The notes: generated from the letters alone by a model not told the origin. Positions 1 to 9,334 are shown, counted from the first letter of the stretch. The stretch: DNA of 64,000 nt from JBGSMF01 sp964651475 (GCA_964651475.1 CAZYXV010000011.1:1-64000); one strand, 5' to 3'. Numbers and translations are program-made.

Positions 1-165
1 CCAAGTTTCTGGCCTTGAACAGAGCGCCAAGGCGATATGGATTCTCAGAATGACACCAACCCAATTTGGTCACACCCTTTTCAATTTTGCTCACGGATTG
101 TACGGATTGTTTGTCCATTATCCGTGTTCATTTGTGCGAATCCGTGAAAGAGAATTGGAGAACTT

Positions 166-3100
166 GTGTCAATCATCTCTTTTAAAAAATTACTCGTCCA
201 TCCTGTTCTGCGCGCCTCTGTGCGCCGCCTGGGCGCCACCTTTGTGATCCTGCTTGTCATTGCCTACCTGGCGCTCTTTGGCCTGATTGTGGGCGAGCGT
301 GGAAAAGCGGGCCTGCCGGCCCAGCCGGTGGATGCGGCGGTCGAGGCGCTGCGCCGGAGCCTGGACTATGTGGTCAATCATCCCGAGACCTACAACTGGC
401 ATAAGCAAGATGTCCCGGCGGCAGAGCTGGTGCTGGCGCTGTTTGGGCGCAGCGCCGGCTTGCTTTTAACTGCCCTGGCCATCGCCGCGATGGCGGGCGT
501 GCCGCTTGGGATCGCCGCCGCTTTGCTGCGAAGAGTGCGCGCGGCGCCGTTGGTGTTGCTGCTGTCTGTGTTGGGCGTCTCGACGCCGAGTTTCTTGCTG
601 GCGATGCTGTTCTGGGTGGTCAATGTCCTAACATACCGGTGGATGGGGTTGGATAAGGCGCTGCTGCCGCCGACGGGATTCGGCTGGGATGCTCACATAG
701 TGATGCCCGCGCTGGTGCTGGCGACCCGCCCGCTGGCCCAGATCGTGCACATCACGTACGTTTCTCTATCCAACGTGTTGGGCGAAGATTACATCCGCAC
801 TGCACAGGCCAAGGGATTGTCTCGGCGCGTCGTCATCAACCGCCACGCGATGCGGAACATTTTGATCCCAACCTTGACCACGTTGAGCACATCGCTGCGC
901 TTTTCGCTCGCCAGCCTGCCTGTGGTCGAATCCTTTTTTCTCTGGCCCGGCGTGGGACTGACGCTATTGCAGACCATTGAGGCCGGCCCGCCCTCACTGG
1001 TGATTGACTTGATCGTGTCGCTGGGCTTTTTATTCTTGATGGTCAACGCGGGTCTGGATGTGATTTATCAACTTGTGGACCCGCGCCTGAGAGAGGCCCA
1101 CACCGAAACGCAATTGGACGAGCGACGCACCTGGCGAGAACGCTGGGGAGATTTGAAATATCAACTAGTGCACCTCGCATCTCAAATCTTGAAGCTCGGA
1201 CGCCGCCAACCGGCTGCCAGCGGCCAACCGGCCGCCGCTAATCTGTATACCAGCGAGCAGCTTTTCAACTCGCACGCCGCCGAGCAGGTTTTGCCCACGC
1301 GCCGCCGTCCATCCTGGTGGCTGCTGCGCAGTATTGGGGGCAACTTGCCTTTGCTGGTCGGCACGCTGCTGGTGGCGGCTTTGTGTGTCCTGGCTGTCTT
1401 GGGCGAAAGTTGGTCCTCGGCCGACCCTTACGAAACGCACGGCGTAATGGTGATTGAGGGCAAGATTGGCTCGCCCCCCTATGCGCCTTCTTCTGTTTTC
1501 CCGTGGGGAAGTGATACAGTGGGACGAGACATTCAGTCCCTGGTGCTTAGCGGCGCCAAGCAAACCCTGACACTGGCATGCCTGGCGATGCTGGCCCGCA
1601 TGTTGGTGGGCGCAGTCCTGGGAGTGCTGGCGGGGTGGTGGCGGAATAGCTGGCTGGATCGAGCCGTCAATGGTGTGGTGGCGGTGTGGGCCGCTTTTCC
1701 CGTCACGCTGTTCGCCATGATTGTGATTTTGGCCCTGGGTATCCAGCAAGGCGTCAAGATATTTGTGATAGCCTTGTGCGTGGTGGGCTGGGGAGAGATT
1801 GCCCAGTTTGTGCGGGGGCAGGTGATCAGCCTCAAGCCGCAGCCTTACATCGAAGCCGCGCGGACCGTGGGCGCGCGCTCGGGCTGGATTTTGACCCGGC
1901 ACGTGCTGCCACACCTGTGGGCGCCGCTACTGGTGCTGGCCGTGGCAGAGATGGGCAGCGTTCTAATGCTGCTGGCGGAACTGGGCTTTCTTAACATATT
2001 TTTGGGCGGCGGCTATAGAGTCGAGATCGGTGAATCTGGCTTTATGGTTCCCCTGGTCTATTACTTTTCAGACGTGCCAGAGTGGGGGGCGCTGCTCGCC
2101 AACATTCGCGGATGGTGGCGCAGTTACCCCTGGCTGGCCTGGTATCCAGGCGCGGCTTTCTTTATCGCCATCCTGGCTTTTAACGTGTGGGGCGAGGGCT
2201 TGCGCCGCTTGCTGGAAGATACGCGGGTGAATCTTGGCCGGCTGGTTAATCGCTACACCGTCATCGCACTGGCCCTGGTTGTATTTGGGGGAGGTTGGCT
2301 GGTGCGCAGCACCACCCCGCTCGAGATGTACAAGGAGCAGGCGCAGCAATTCGACGTTCAACGCGCGATGGAGCACGTCAAAACACTGTCCTCGACCCAG
2401 TTCTATGGGCGCGAGTCCGGCACATCGCGCGACTGGCTGGCCGCCAACTATGTCGCCCAGCAAATGAAAGATATCGGGCTGCTCCCAGCCGGCGAGAAAG
2501 AAAGCTATGTGTACGGCCGTTCCAGTGTTTACACTCACCTGGACGGCGCGCCTCGCCTGGAGATTTTGGGCGCTAATTCCGCCCCTGAATTGCTGACCTA
2601 CCGGCAAGACTTTGTCGAGTTTACGACATATTCCTTGGCGCGCCATACATGTGAAGGGACGGTGGTGGGCCTGGCCCTCGGCCCGGAACCGGGCGACGCC
2701 AAAGGGTCGGATCCCTATAATCTTGCCTCGTTTGATCTGTACGGCAAGATTGTGCTGGTGCGCCAGGCAGGTTTTGAGCGTCTGGCCAGCATCCCTTCCG
2801 CGGCCGGCGTGCTGATCGTCAGCGACGACCCCGCCACATTTGAACGCAGGTATCTCTTTCCGCTAAACGCCTATTCGCGCTACTTGGGCGACAAGCTGGT
2901 GATGTACATCACTCCCCAGGCTGCCGAGCGTTTGTTGGCGCCGGGCGGCGGGAGCCTGGCCCAACTGGATACAGTAGCAAAAACGCTTCAAGCCGGCCGG
3001 GCCGCGTTGAGCGGCGAAGGCGCCCAGGTGCGCTTATCTGTCCCCACTATGCCAGAGAACTTGAGTGAAAAATCCTGTTACGTCGTCGGCTATATTCCCG

Positions 3101-5226
3101 GCACGGGCGCGGCGATGAAGGACGATACAGGCAGTGGGCTGGACAACCGGGTTATCCTGGTAAGCGCCTATTACGATGGCCTGGGGGCCGGCCCGGATGG
3201 CACAATTTACCCCGGCGCGAACGATAATGCCAGCGGCGTGGCGGCCTTGCTCGAAATAGCGCGCAGCCTGGCGCAAAGCTCTTATCGGCCCCAAAAGACC
3301 ATCGTCTTTGTGGCCTGGAGCGGCGGCGAGCGCGGCGCCGGCCTCAGCGTCAAGGAGGCCATGAGCGCCAAGAGGGGCTTTAACTTGTTGACGGTCGAAA
3401 CGGTGATCGAGTTGAGCGGGGTGGGGGCCGGCAGTGGAAATGGGATTGCGCTGGGCCAGGGCACCAGCTTTAGCCTGGTTCAGCTCTTTCAAGATGCGGC
3501 CAGCCGGGTGGGTGTCTCGGTCACCACGCGCGGGCGAGGGCCTCATTTTGGCCAGTTTATCCGGCCAGGCTTTGGCGGCCGCTCTGCACTGAGCGCTTAC
3601 GTGAGTTGGGATGGCTCGGACCGCTTTGCGCACACGCCCCAAGATACTTTTGAAACCATAGACCCGGACAAATTGAAACAATCGAGCCAGCTCACCCTCC
3701 TCGTGTTGAACGCGCTTGGCCAGGCCGAGTCTCAAGCGTCGGAGCAGGGGGCATTGGCGAACACGGTTGACTATATCCAGGGCGCGCGCATGTTTGACGA
3801 AACCCAGGCGCTCAAACACGTGGACTATCTCGCCAGCGACCAGTTGGAGGGGCGGCGCACCGGCACGCCGGGCGGGCAGGCGGCGGGCGACTATATCGCT
3901 GCCCGTTTTGCCGAATACGGCCTGCAGCCGGGCGGAACAGCCGACACGTATTTCCAACCTTTTACCGTGCCGTACACAACGCTGGTAAAATCGCCGCTTC
4001 TCACCGCCTTCTTTCAAGATATAGGGGGCGAAACAACGTTCACTCGCACTTATACCTATCGTATAGATTATATTCCCATCGTCAAGGCATACTTTGGCTC
4101 TGGGGAGGCTAAAGGCCAACTCGTCTGGCTGAACAAGTGCCGGGGCGACGATTTCGGCAACCAGCGCGTGGACGGCAAAATCGCTCTTTGCCACGCGCCT
4201 TCTGATGGCGTGATTTACGACGAAATGGTTGGGCAATTGCGCCAGCACCGGATGGCCGGGGTAGTGTTGATAGCTAAAACTCAAGATGACTTTTTGCGCC
4301 CGTCTTACCGCAGCAGCGTCGAGCCAGTGACCATTCCCGCTCTCCAAATGACCGAGCCTGCGGCGCGAGACTTGATCGCAGGCGCGGGGCATGCGTGGGA
4401 TGCGCTCAGCCGCCGCGCGCTTGCCACGCCGCTCTCCGTTACGGTGCACATGGATGTGGCCTTCCAGACGCACGAGGTCAAGGCGCGCAATGTCTTGGGC
4501 TTGCTGCCCGGCGCCGATCCCGCTCATAAAGACGAAATTGTCGTCATCGGCGCTCACTATGACCACATGGGCCGCGATCCAGACGGAACCATATACAACG
4601 GCGCGGACGACAATGCCACTGGCGTGGCCGTGGTTCTGGAAATTGCCCGCCTGTGGCGCGCGCAAGGTTTTCGGCCTGCCCGCAGCGTGCTCTTTGCGGC
4701 CTGGGATGATGAGGAACAGGGACTGGTTGGCTCCAAGTATTACGTGCAGAATGCCACTTATCCACTCGCGCACACCGTTGCCATGATTGGATTGGACATG
4801 GTGGGGGTGGGCGAAGAGTTGCACATAGATGGCACAGGGAGCGCGGCTGACCAATTGCTGACCAGCGCCAAGGTCTATAGCACCACAGTCTTTTTCGACA
4901 ATGTCCCGCCCGCCGGCAGCGACCATGCTCCCTTCTACGAAGCCAGCGTGCCGGCTACACTGCTGGTATGGTTCGGTCCCCAGGTGGATCCCGTCTACCA
5001 CAAGCCGGGCGATGATGTTCAAGTCATCCAGCCACAAGCTCTCAGGGCGGCTGGCGTTCTCTGCGCTCACGCGTTGGCGGCGTGGAGCGGGGGCGGGCCA
5101 GCGGCGCCCCTGCCCAACACCGGGCCGCAGCGTACGTTGCGGGATTTGATTCTGCCCACCCCAACCTGCGCGCCGCCCTGGCCCATTGGCGCCATGACGT
5201 GCGACCACGGGCAATGGTCGCGATAA
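166..5226 (+). CDS. DppB-DppC-type ABC permease fused to two M28 peptidase domains
   Basis: Seen: GTG start with GGAG five bases upstream; 1686 residues. Residues ~10-330 form a DppB/OppB-like permease (multiple membrane segments; EAA loop with EDYIRTAQAKGLS near 210). Residues ~390-720 form a DppC/OppC-like permease (EAA loop with PYIEAARTVGA). After a last membrane segment near 705-720 come two M28 (Zn aminopeptidase) domains with PA-like inserts, ~735-1190 and ~1205-1650. The second keeps H1464-Y-D, the GADDN motif and E1516-E1517; the first has Y1002 in place of the ligand His and G1054 in place of the first Glu. Known: the permease families import oligopeptides through paired subunits; M28 enzymes release amino acids. 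Inferred: an extracytoplasmic peptidase tethered to its own peptide importer. No binding protein or ATPase gene is visible here; they may lie upstream. Confidence 0.9.
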   Translation: MSIISFKKLLVHPVLRASVRRLGATFVILLVIAYLALFGLIVGERGKAGLPAQPVDAAVEALRRSLDYVVNHPETYNWHKQDVPAAELVLALFGRSAGLLLTALAIAAMAGVPLGIAAALLRRVRAAPLVLLLSVLGVSTPSFLLAMLFWVVNVLTYRWMGLDKALLPPTGFGWDAHIVMPALVLATRPLAQIVHITYVSLSNVLGEDYIRTAQAKGLSRRVVINRHAMRNILIPTLTTLSTSLRFSLASLPVVESFFLWPGVGLTLLQTIEAGPPSLVIDLIVSLGFLFLMVNAGLDVIYQLVDPRLREAHTETQLDERRTWRERWGDLKYQLVHLASQILKLGRRQPAASGQPAAANLYTSEQLFNSHAAEQVLPTRRRPSWWLLRSIGGNLPLLVGTLLVAALCVLAVLGESWSSADPYETHGVMVIEGKIGSPPYAPSSVFPWGSDTVGRDIQSLVLSGAKQTLTLACLAMLARMLVGAVLGVLAGWWRNSWLDRAVNGVVAVWAAFPVTLFAMIVILALGIQQGVKIFVIALCVVGWGEIAQFVRGQVISLKPQPYIEAARTVGARSGWILTRHVLPHLWAPLLVLAVAEMGSVLMLLAELGFLNIFLGGGYRVEIGESGFMVPLVYYFSDVPEWGALLANIRGWWRSYPWLAWYPGAAFFIAILAFNVWGEGLRRLLEDTRVNLGRLVNRYTVIALALVVFGGGWLVRSTTPLEMYKEQAQQFDVQRAMEHVKTLSSTQFYGRESGTSRDWLAANYVAQQMKDIGLLPAGEKESYVYGRSSVYTHLDGAPRLEILGANSAPELLTYRQDFVEFTTYSLARHTCEGTVVGLALGPEPGDAKGSDPYNLASFDLYGKIVLVRQAGFERLASIPSAAGVLIVSDDPATFERRYLFPLNAYSRYLGDKLVMYITPQAAERLLAPGGGSLAQLDTVAKTLQAGRAALSGEGAQVRLSVPTMPENLSEKSCYVVGYIPGTGAAMKDDTGSGLDNRVILVSAYYDGLGAGPDGTIYPGANDNASGVAALLEIARSLAQSSYRPQKTIVFVAWSGGERGAGLSVKEAMSAKRGFNLLTVETVIELSGVGAGSGNGIALGQGTSFSLVQLFQDAASRVGVSVTTRGRGPHFGQFIRPGFGGRSALSAYVSWDGSDRFAHTPQDTFETIDPDKLKQSSQLTLLVLNALGQAESQASEQGALANTVDYIQGARMFDETQALKHVDYLASDQLEGRRTGTPGGQAAGDYIAARFAEYGLQPGGTADTYFQPFTVPYTTLVKSPLLTAFFQDIGGETTFTRTYTYRIDYIPIVKAYFGSGEAKGQLVWLNKCRGDDFGNQRVDGKIALCHAPSDGVIYDEMVGQLRQHRMAGVVLIAKTQDDFLRPSYRSSVEPVTIPALQMTEPAARDLIAGAGHAWDALSRRALATPLSVTVHMDVAFQTHEVKARNVLGLLPGADPAHKDEIVVIGAHYDHMGRDPDGTIYNGADDNATGVAVVLEIARLWRAQGFRPARSVLFAAWDDEEQGLVGSKYYVQNATYPLAHTVAMIGLDMVGVGEELHIDGTGSAADQLLTSAKVYSTTVFFDNVPPAGSDHAPFYEASVPATLLVWFGPQVDPVYHKPGDDVQVIQPQALRAAGVLCAHALAAWSGGGPAAPLPNTGPQRTLRDLILPTPTCAPPWPIGAMTCDHGQWSR

Positions 5227-5280
5227 CGATGCTTAGTCCCGGGGCAAAAGCTCATGCGCGTCAAGAGGTCGGAGAGATGC

Positions 5281-5357
5281 TGTCAACGGATTTTTGGAAC
5301 AGATTGAGAGCAGATTGGGTGCACATCCGTTCAATCCGCTCCCCGAATCCGTTGACA
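5281..5357. repeat. Long-loop inverted repeat between convergent genes
   Basis: The 12-base arm tgtcaacggatt (5281-5292) is matched by its exact reverse complement aatccgttgaca (5346-5357). It lies in the 212-base gap between the convergent permease/peptidase gene and the beta-propeller lipoprotein gene. It may act as a bidirectional stop or be a dispersed intergenic repeat; similar cggatt/aatccg words occur at 90-150 before the first gene. Confidence 0.45.
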
Positions 5358-5438
5358 GTTTCCCTGCCATGCCGAATGCTTGCCTTAGCTTGACGCCTAT
5401 GGGGCAAAAGCCAAGTGGTCGTCGGCACGCCATGCAGT

Positions 5439-6557
5439 CTATTGTGATATTGGTGACCAAGCAATATTGCTGACCGTTCCAGTAACAGGAAACGAATGTA
5501 GCAAGTGAAAGTCTCTATCATACACTCTGAGTGTATTTAATCCGCCCACAGCCAGCATGGCGTTATCTGGTGACCAACAAGCCGCTGTGGTTCCCCTGAA
5601 AGGTGATGTGTCTTTTTCCAAAAAGGGAGCTGTATCTCCGCAAAGATCACGGCCGGGCCAGGGGAGTTCTTCCTCATCCCTTGGCAGAATTCGAACTTGC
5701 TGCTGCTGCACATCCAATATATATTTTTCAGGCTTTTCTCCAAAAGTCACTGATTGTGCATTCGATGCCCATAAGACCGGGCCATCTATAGGAGGAATCT
5801 CTGTGATGCGCTGCGCGTATGCTCCATTTCCTTGGGCCAGGTACAAGGCACAAGACGAGCGATAAGCTTGGCAACCAATGAAAGCCAACAAACTGCCATC
5901 AGGCGACCAGGCCCCTTTATGAATATAACCATTGACAATGGTGAAACTCAAGTCAGGTAGATAAATCAAAGAGCCATCTTGCAAAAGAAGAGTGGGCGAT
6001 ACTGGTGAAATGGCAACGAGTCCCCAACGATAGGGGCCAATCCAGTCATGCGGCCTTACCGGTAACGATAGCTTTTTCTTCTCCTTCAATACATCGAGTA
6101 CTACTACGCTCGTAGTGTCCTCATGGCCATAGCAAGAAAAGGCCACGTAGCGACTGTCAGATGTCCACTCTTTGAAACCACCCCGGCCACAGCTGTTCCA
6201 CGAATCCCACACTTTGCCCTGCTCCAAATCCACAATTGAATAGGACTGAAGGCACTCGCCATCCCACTCGCCCAGTGCAAGCCGCTTTCCATCCGGCGAC
6301 CACACTGGAGGGGCGCAAGAATGTCCTGGAAGAGGAGTCTGGTACAGTGATGCAGCCAGTTGAGCCTGATCTGCTACCAAATCTGCCACGTACAACAAGC
6401 TTTTGCTGAAAGGCTCTTGTCCAGCCAAGTCAACGGAAAAAGCAAGACGGGCAGTCTCATAGGGAGAGTTGATTGTTGGCGTTGGTGGTTGCACAAGTGT
6501 ACAGGCAACCAGAAGCGCAAATAAAACCCCGCAGGTATAGAGCCTGTATATTCTCAT
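5439..6557 (-). CDS. Lipoprotein with TolB/PD40-like beta-propeller
   Basis: 372 residues with a type II signal peptide: hydrophobic stretch then LLVAC, placing the lipidated Cys at 19. The body has propeller signatures such as VWSPDGKRLALGEWDG, WSPDGSLLAFIG and CWSPDNAMLAVGG, the pattern of PD40/WD40-like repeats. The family generally offers a binding or scaffold surface outside the membrane; no catalytic motif is seen, so the substrate is unknown. ATG start with a GAGAG element about nine bases upstream. It lies convergent to the permease fusion and just downstream (31-base gap, same strand) of the response regulator gene, so the two could be cotranscribed. Confidence 0.8.
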   Translation of the reverse strand: MRIYRLYTCGVLFALLVACTLVQPPTPTINSPYETARLAFSVDLAGQEPFSKSLLYVADLVADQAQLAASLYQTPLPGHSCAPPVWSPDGKRLALGEWDGECLQSYSIVDLEQGKVWDSWNSCGRGGFKEWTSDSRYVAFSCYGHEDTTSVVVLDVLKEKKKLSLPVRPHDWIGPYRWGLVAISPVSPTLLLQDGSLIYLPDLSFTIVNGYIHKGAWSPDGSLLAFIGCQAYRSSCALYLAQGNGAYAQRITEIPPIDGPVLWASNAQSVTFGEKPEKYILDVQQQQVRILPRDEEELPWPGRDLCGDTAPFLEKDTSPFRGTTAACWSPDNAMLAVGGLNTLRVYDRDFHLLHSFPVTGTVSNIAWSPISQ

Positions 6558-6588
6558 ACGATTGTACTCTCATTGATAGGATAACACG

Positions 6589-7236
6589 CTAACTCGTTAT
6601 TTTCAGATATGCAGCGGCGCCTTTGCGGCTGTTCACGCCCAGCTTGTCCAATATGTTGTGGACGTGGTTCTTGACGGTTCCAACCTCGATGACCAGGCGG
6701 TGCGCGATTCCCTGATTGGTCAGCCCCTCCCCAATGAGTTCCAGCACCTCCGTCTCGCGCGGCGTCAACTTGGCCAAAGCCGACGCTTTTATCCCGCTCT
6801 CTTCTACTGTCTGTGCCAGCTCGGTCACGCGCGACATCAGCGCCGCGATGATGGGAGGGGAGGCAAAGGCCTGGTTATCGTATGCCGCCCGGATATGGGC
6901 CACCAGGTCGCTCACCGAATTGTCTTGCAGCACGTATCCGCTCGCGCCGGCTTCGATGTAGCGGAGGATAGAGTCTTTCGATTCAGTCAGCCCCAGCGTC
7001 AGAACTTTGACGGGCGGCTCGGCCTTGCTCATCGCGCGAACGAGTTTGAGAGCGCCATTGTCGGGCAACGTGGTGTTCAGCAAGATGACATTGGGGTCGA
7101 GTTGGGCAGCTTGAGCCAGCGCCTCTTCTACCGAGGCGGCGCGTCCCACCACCTCGATGTCTGGCTCGTCGTCTAGGATGGAGGCGATGGCATTGCATAT
7201 CAGCGGCGTATCGTGAACGACAAGTACGTGGATCAC
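6589..7236 (-). CDS. NarL/LuxR-type response regulator with degenerate receiver
   Basis: 215 residues, GTG start. Residues 1-120 fit a receiver domain and 155-212 a LuxR-type HTH (LTPRETEVLELIGEGLTNQGIA ... TVKNHVHNILDKLGV in spirit; key residues T158-P-R-E and K189-N-H). Key receiver positions are changed: the usual acidic pair is H8-D9, the phosphoacceptor position in ILLNTTLP is N54 rather than Asp, and the conserved Lys is Q104 (GYVLQD). Known: such atypical receivers usually do not use aspartyl phosphorylation. Inferred: DNA binding is controlled by a ligand, partner or expression level. No histidine kinase gene is adjacent. The mobile element separates this gene from another receiver-like gene at 19165-19548 on the same strand. 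Confidence 0.88.
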   Translation of the reverse strand: MIHVLVVHDTPLICNAIASILDDEPDIEVVGRAASVEEALAQAAQLDPNVILLNTTLPDNGALKLVRAMSKAEPPVKVLTLGLTESKDSILRYIEAGASGYVLQDNSVSDLVAHIRAAYDNQAFASPPIIAALMSRVTELAQTVEESGIKASALAKLTPRETEVLELIGEGLTNQGIAHRLVIEVGTVKNHVHNILDKLGVNSRKGAAAYLKITS

Positions 7237-7444
7237 GTCTCACCCCTCTTCGCGCTGGCGCACGTGTCTTGAGCGCCGGCAAGGCATGAGCATAAATACC
7301 ACCCGTCTTTCACTTGAACAGTATTGACTGAGGAAGGCAAAGTATTTCTCAGGAACGTAAGTGGTTGTTTCAGTCAAATACCGCACTAGAACGGTTTGCA
7401 CATTATACTTGAAAACACACGTTTACGCGATACATAAACCTACC

Positions 7445-7472
7445 TTGTTTGTTATCTCCATGACAGTATAGC
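7445..7472 (+). promoter_or_regulatory. Possible sigma70-like promoter at left end of element
   Basis: TTGTTT (7445-7450) and TATAGC (7467-7472) are separated by 16 bases and lie 22 bases upstream of the GTG start of the first element gene. The match is moderate and this is only an eye call. Confidence 0.35.
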
Positions 7473-7494
7473 ATAACTCACTATTGGGGGAATA

Positions 7495-8190
7495 GTGCTA
7501 AACTCTATCAAGTGGTACTTTGTCCCGTTGGCTTTTTTCGCAGCGGCCTGGGTGGTTGTATACTTTTTCTTCAAGAGCGGCGAACTTGACTTTACCATGC
7601 ACTGCATGAGCATACCGGGCTTTTGGGTAACTATCGGCTGGATATTTGCCCGCCTGTGGTACGACAAGCGACTGGCAGACAGGGACAAGCAGATTACCGA
7701 TGCAAGGCGCACCATCTCTTACCAGTATGAGCAAGAAAGGCGAACCGAGGCCAAGTGGAAGCAAGACATCGCCCAGGCACGTTTAGAGTCTGAATTTTCG
7801 GTGGTCTTTTCCACCCCCCCAGAGACCCCGCCCGCCGAGGCGGAAGAGTTTTACTTTACCGTCCCAGGTATCCCTTCCCAAGACCTGCGGCGATTGTTTG
7901 AGGCCATTGCTACCCAAGATAACCTGACCGCCCCCGACTTTTCGGCCAGGCGGCTCTTTGATTATGAGATACTTACCCGCAGGCAATGTGACGCCCTGCG
8001 CGATGCAATGCTTGAAGCGGGCTTGCTTGAATTGCGAGACCCAAGCGCACCGAACAAAGGCACGCAAGCCACAGAACCATGCAAGGCTCTACTTCAAGAA
8101 ATACGAGACCGCAGCCAAGCCCATGCCAACCCTGGCTTGCCCAAAGCGCAAAACCCCGCTACAATTCCAGAAACATTTGGCGGCGAATAG
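7495..8190 (+). CDS. Element-encoded membrane protein with coiled coil and cytoplasmic tail
   Basis: 231 residues; GTG start preceded by a strong GGGGG with four-base spacing. Two hydrophobic segments (about 5-28 and 40-58) are followed by a charged helical stretch (about 60-95, RLADRDKQITDARRTI) and a soluble domain near 120-190 with a winged-helix feel (LTRRQCDALRDAMLEAGLLEL). First gene of the mobile element. I do not recognise the family. The topology resembles small membrane proteins next to TraB-like translocases in integrative elements, but function is unassigned. Confidence 0.75.
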   Translation: MLNSIKWYFVPLAFFAAAWVVVYFFFKSGELDFTMHCMSIPGFWVTIGWIFARLWYDKRLADRDKQITDARRTISYQYEQERRTEAKWKQDIAQARLESEFSVVFSTPPETPPAEAEEFYFTVPGIPSQDLRRLFEAIATQDNLTAPDFSARRLFDYEILTRRQCDALRDAMLEAGLLELRDPSAPNKGTQATEPCKALLQEIRDRSQAHANPGLPKAQNPATIPETFGGE

Positions 8191-8201
8191 GTAAGGGTTG
8201 T

Positions 8202-8564
8202 GTGGAAACGTCCCTAACACAAGCCGTCACAGCCACAAAACACAACCGGCGTCACACAGCGTCACAAGGGGTAAACTTGGACACAAGCGAAGCAGCGCGG
8301 CAACTTGGGGTAACTCCCCGCCAAGTCAGGCGGCTCTTGGAAAGCCAGCAACTAACCGGCGTCCAGTTTGGCGAACCTGGGCGCAACGGCGCGAGGGGTA
8401 GCCTTGTTTGGGACATTAACCCCCAAAGCGTGCGGGCTTACATTGCCCAACGGGAGCGAGCCAAGCAAGCGCGGCGTGCCCGTTGGCTTGCCAATCGGCG
8501 GCCTTTGGGCAAGCCCATCGTCTTTGGACAATTTTTTGTTGAACCGCCCGAAGAAGACATATAA
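8202..8564 (+). CDS. HTH DNA-binding protein (MerR/excisionase-like fold)
   Basis: 120 residues from the GTG at 8202 (AAGGG four to five bases upstream, 11 bases after the previous stop). An open frame continues upstream to 8079 but would overlap the previous gene by over 100 bases. Residues ~28-75 form an HTH (DTSEAARQLGVTPRQVRRLL, then a wing ending in INPQSVRAYIAQRERAKQ), the layout of helix-turn-helix 17/excisionase proteins. The Arg-rich tail could add DNA contacts. Likely an element regulator or recombination directionality factor; which of these cannot be told. A second, smaller HTH protein of related layout is at 13604. Confidence 0.72.
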   Translation: METSLTQAVTATKHNRRHTASQGVNLDTSEAARQLGVTPRQVRRLLESQQLTGVQFGEPGRNGARGSLVWDINPQSVRAYIAQRERAKQARRARWLANRRPLGKPIVFGQFFVEPPEEDI

Positions 8565-8644
8565 AAAGCCGCACAGTGTAAGCCGTACACTTGCGGCAAC
8601 GGCCAGGGCGCGGTCACGCCCACAGCGACTTGATTCTATCATCG

Positions 8645-8682
8645 CCCGCCCACCCTGGCAAGTTACCAGGGCGGGCGGTTTT
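8645..8682 (+). terminator. Intrinsic terminator after HTH gene
   Basis: GC-rich stem (cccgccc-a-ccctgg pairing with ccaggg-cgggcgg) with a short aagtta-type loop, followed by a T-rich run (ttttggtt). It lies in the 140-base gap between the HTH gene and the next membrane protein gene. Confidence 0.75.
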
Positions 8683-8704
8683 GGTTCTGTTGGATTAGCC
8701 AAGC

Positions 8705-9295
8705 ATGAAAAACAAACGGACCGTAGTTTTTAGACCAAAGCTATACCTTGCTCTCTTTATCATTTCTGCATTGTTACCGATTGTTGCCTGTATGCCAATG
8801 GCCGTTTACTTTGACATTTACCCTCAAGATATACTCAACTTTGTGCTTTCGTTTCCGTACTCACTCAGGATACACTTGCTCATTCTTGCAATCATCGGTT
8901 TAGCGTTCTGTGTGGCAATGGCAGTTTACAATTGGGCAATCAAACCCGCCCCACAGCCAGAACCTGAGCAAGCCGATCTGCCCGCCCAGACCGGCGCGGC
9001 CAGCGAACCCGCCCCGCCCGAACCGGCAACGGCGGCCAGCACAGAACTAACCGAACCAGGCGCGGCCAGCGGCCAAGCCCCGCCCCCAACCAACAAACCC
9101 CGCGTGCCTAACAGACAATCACAGCATTTTACCCGTTGGCAAGCCACATGGAGAATCATTAGAGAAAAAGCCGAAGCGGGCGAACCTGCCGAAAAAATAC
9201 ATCGTTGGCTTGAATGTGAACACAAAGAGCAAAGTTGCTCCCTCAAGACCCTAAACGACATTGTCAAGGCAGGTAAGGCAGGCAAACTTGACTAA
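8705..9295 (+). CDS. Element membrane protein with Pro/Ala-rich linker and C-terminal helical domain
   Basis: 196 residues, ATG start. Two hydrophobic segments (about 12-35 and 53-78) are followed by a low-complexity Pro/Ala/Glu linker (about 80-130) and a charged helical C-terminal domain (about 138-195, with WRIIREKAEAGEPAEKIHRW). No known family recognised. It is isolated by terminators on both sides and lies before the 10-bp iterons. The membrane-linker-soluble layout fits an element protein acting at the inner face of the membrane; the role is unknown. Confidence 0.65.
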   Translation: MKNKRTVVFRPKLYLALFIISALLPIVACMPMAVYFDIYPQDILNFVLSFPYSLRIHLLILAIIGLAFCVAMAVYNWAIKPAPQPEPEQADLPAQTGAASEPAPPEPATAASTELTEPGAASGQAPPPTNKPRVPNRQSQHFTRWQATWRIIREKAEAGEPAEKIHRWLECEHKEQSCSLKTLNDIVKAGKAGKLD

Positions 9296-9334
9296 AGTTA
9301 CTGGAAGTTACCCAAAGTTACCATAAGTTGCCGC
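9295..9334 (+). repeat. Four 10-bp-phased AAGTTAC iterons
   Basis: AAGTTAC occurs at 9295, 9305 and 9315, with a variant AAGTTGC at 9325: exactly 10 bases apart, so all copies face one side of the helix. They follow the stop of the 196-residue gene and precede a hairpin. This pattern fits an operator or initiator-binding array. Confidence 0.75.

Noticed and set aside
3034..5214. 726-codon minus-strand open frame
   Set aside because: Antisense shadow of the M28 domains; the high GC third position keeps it open.
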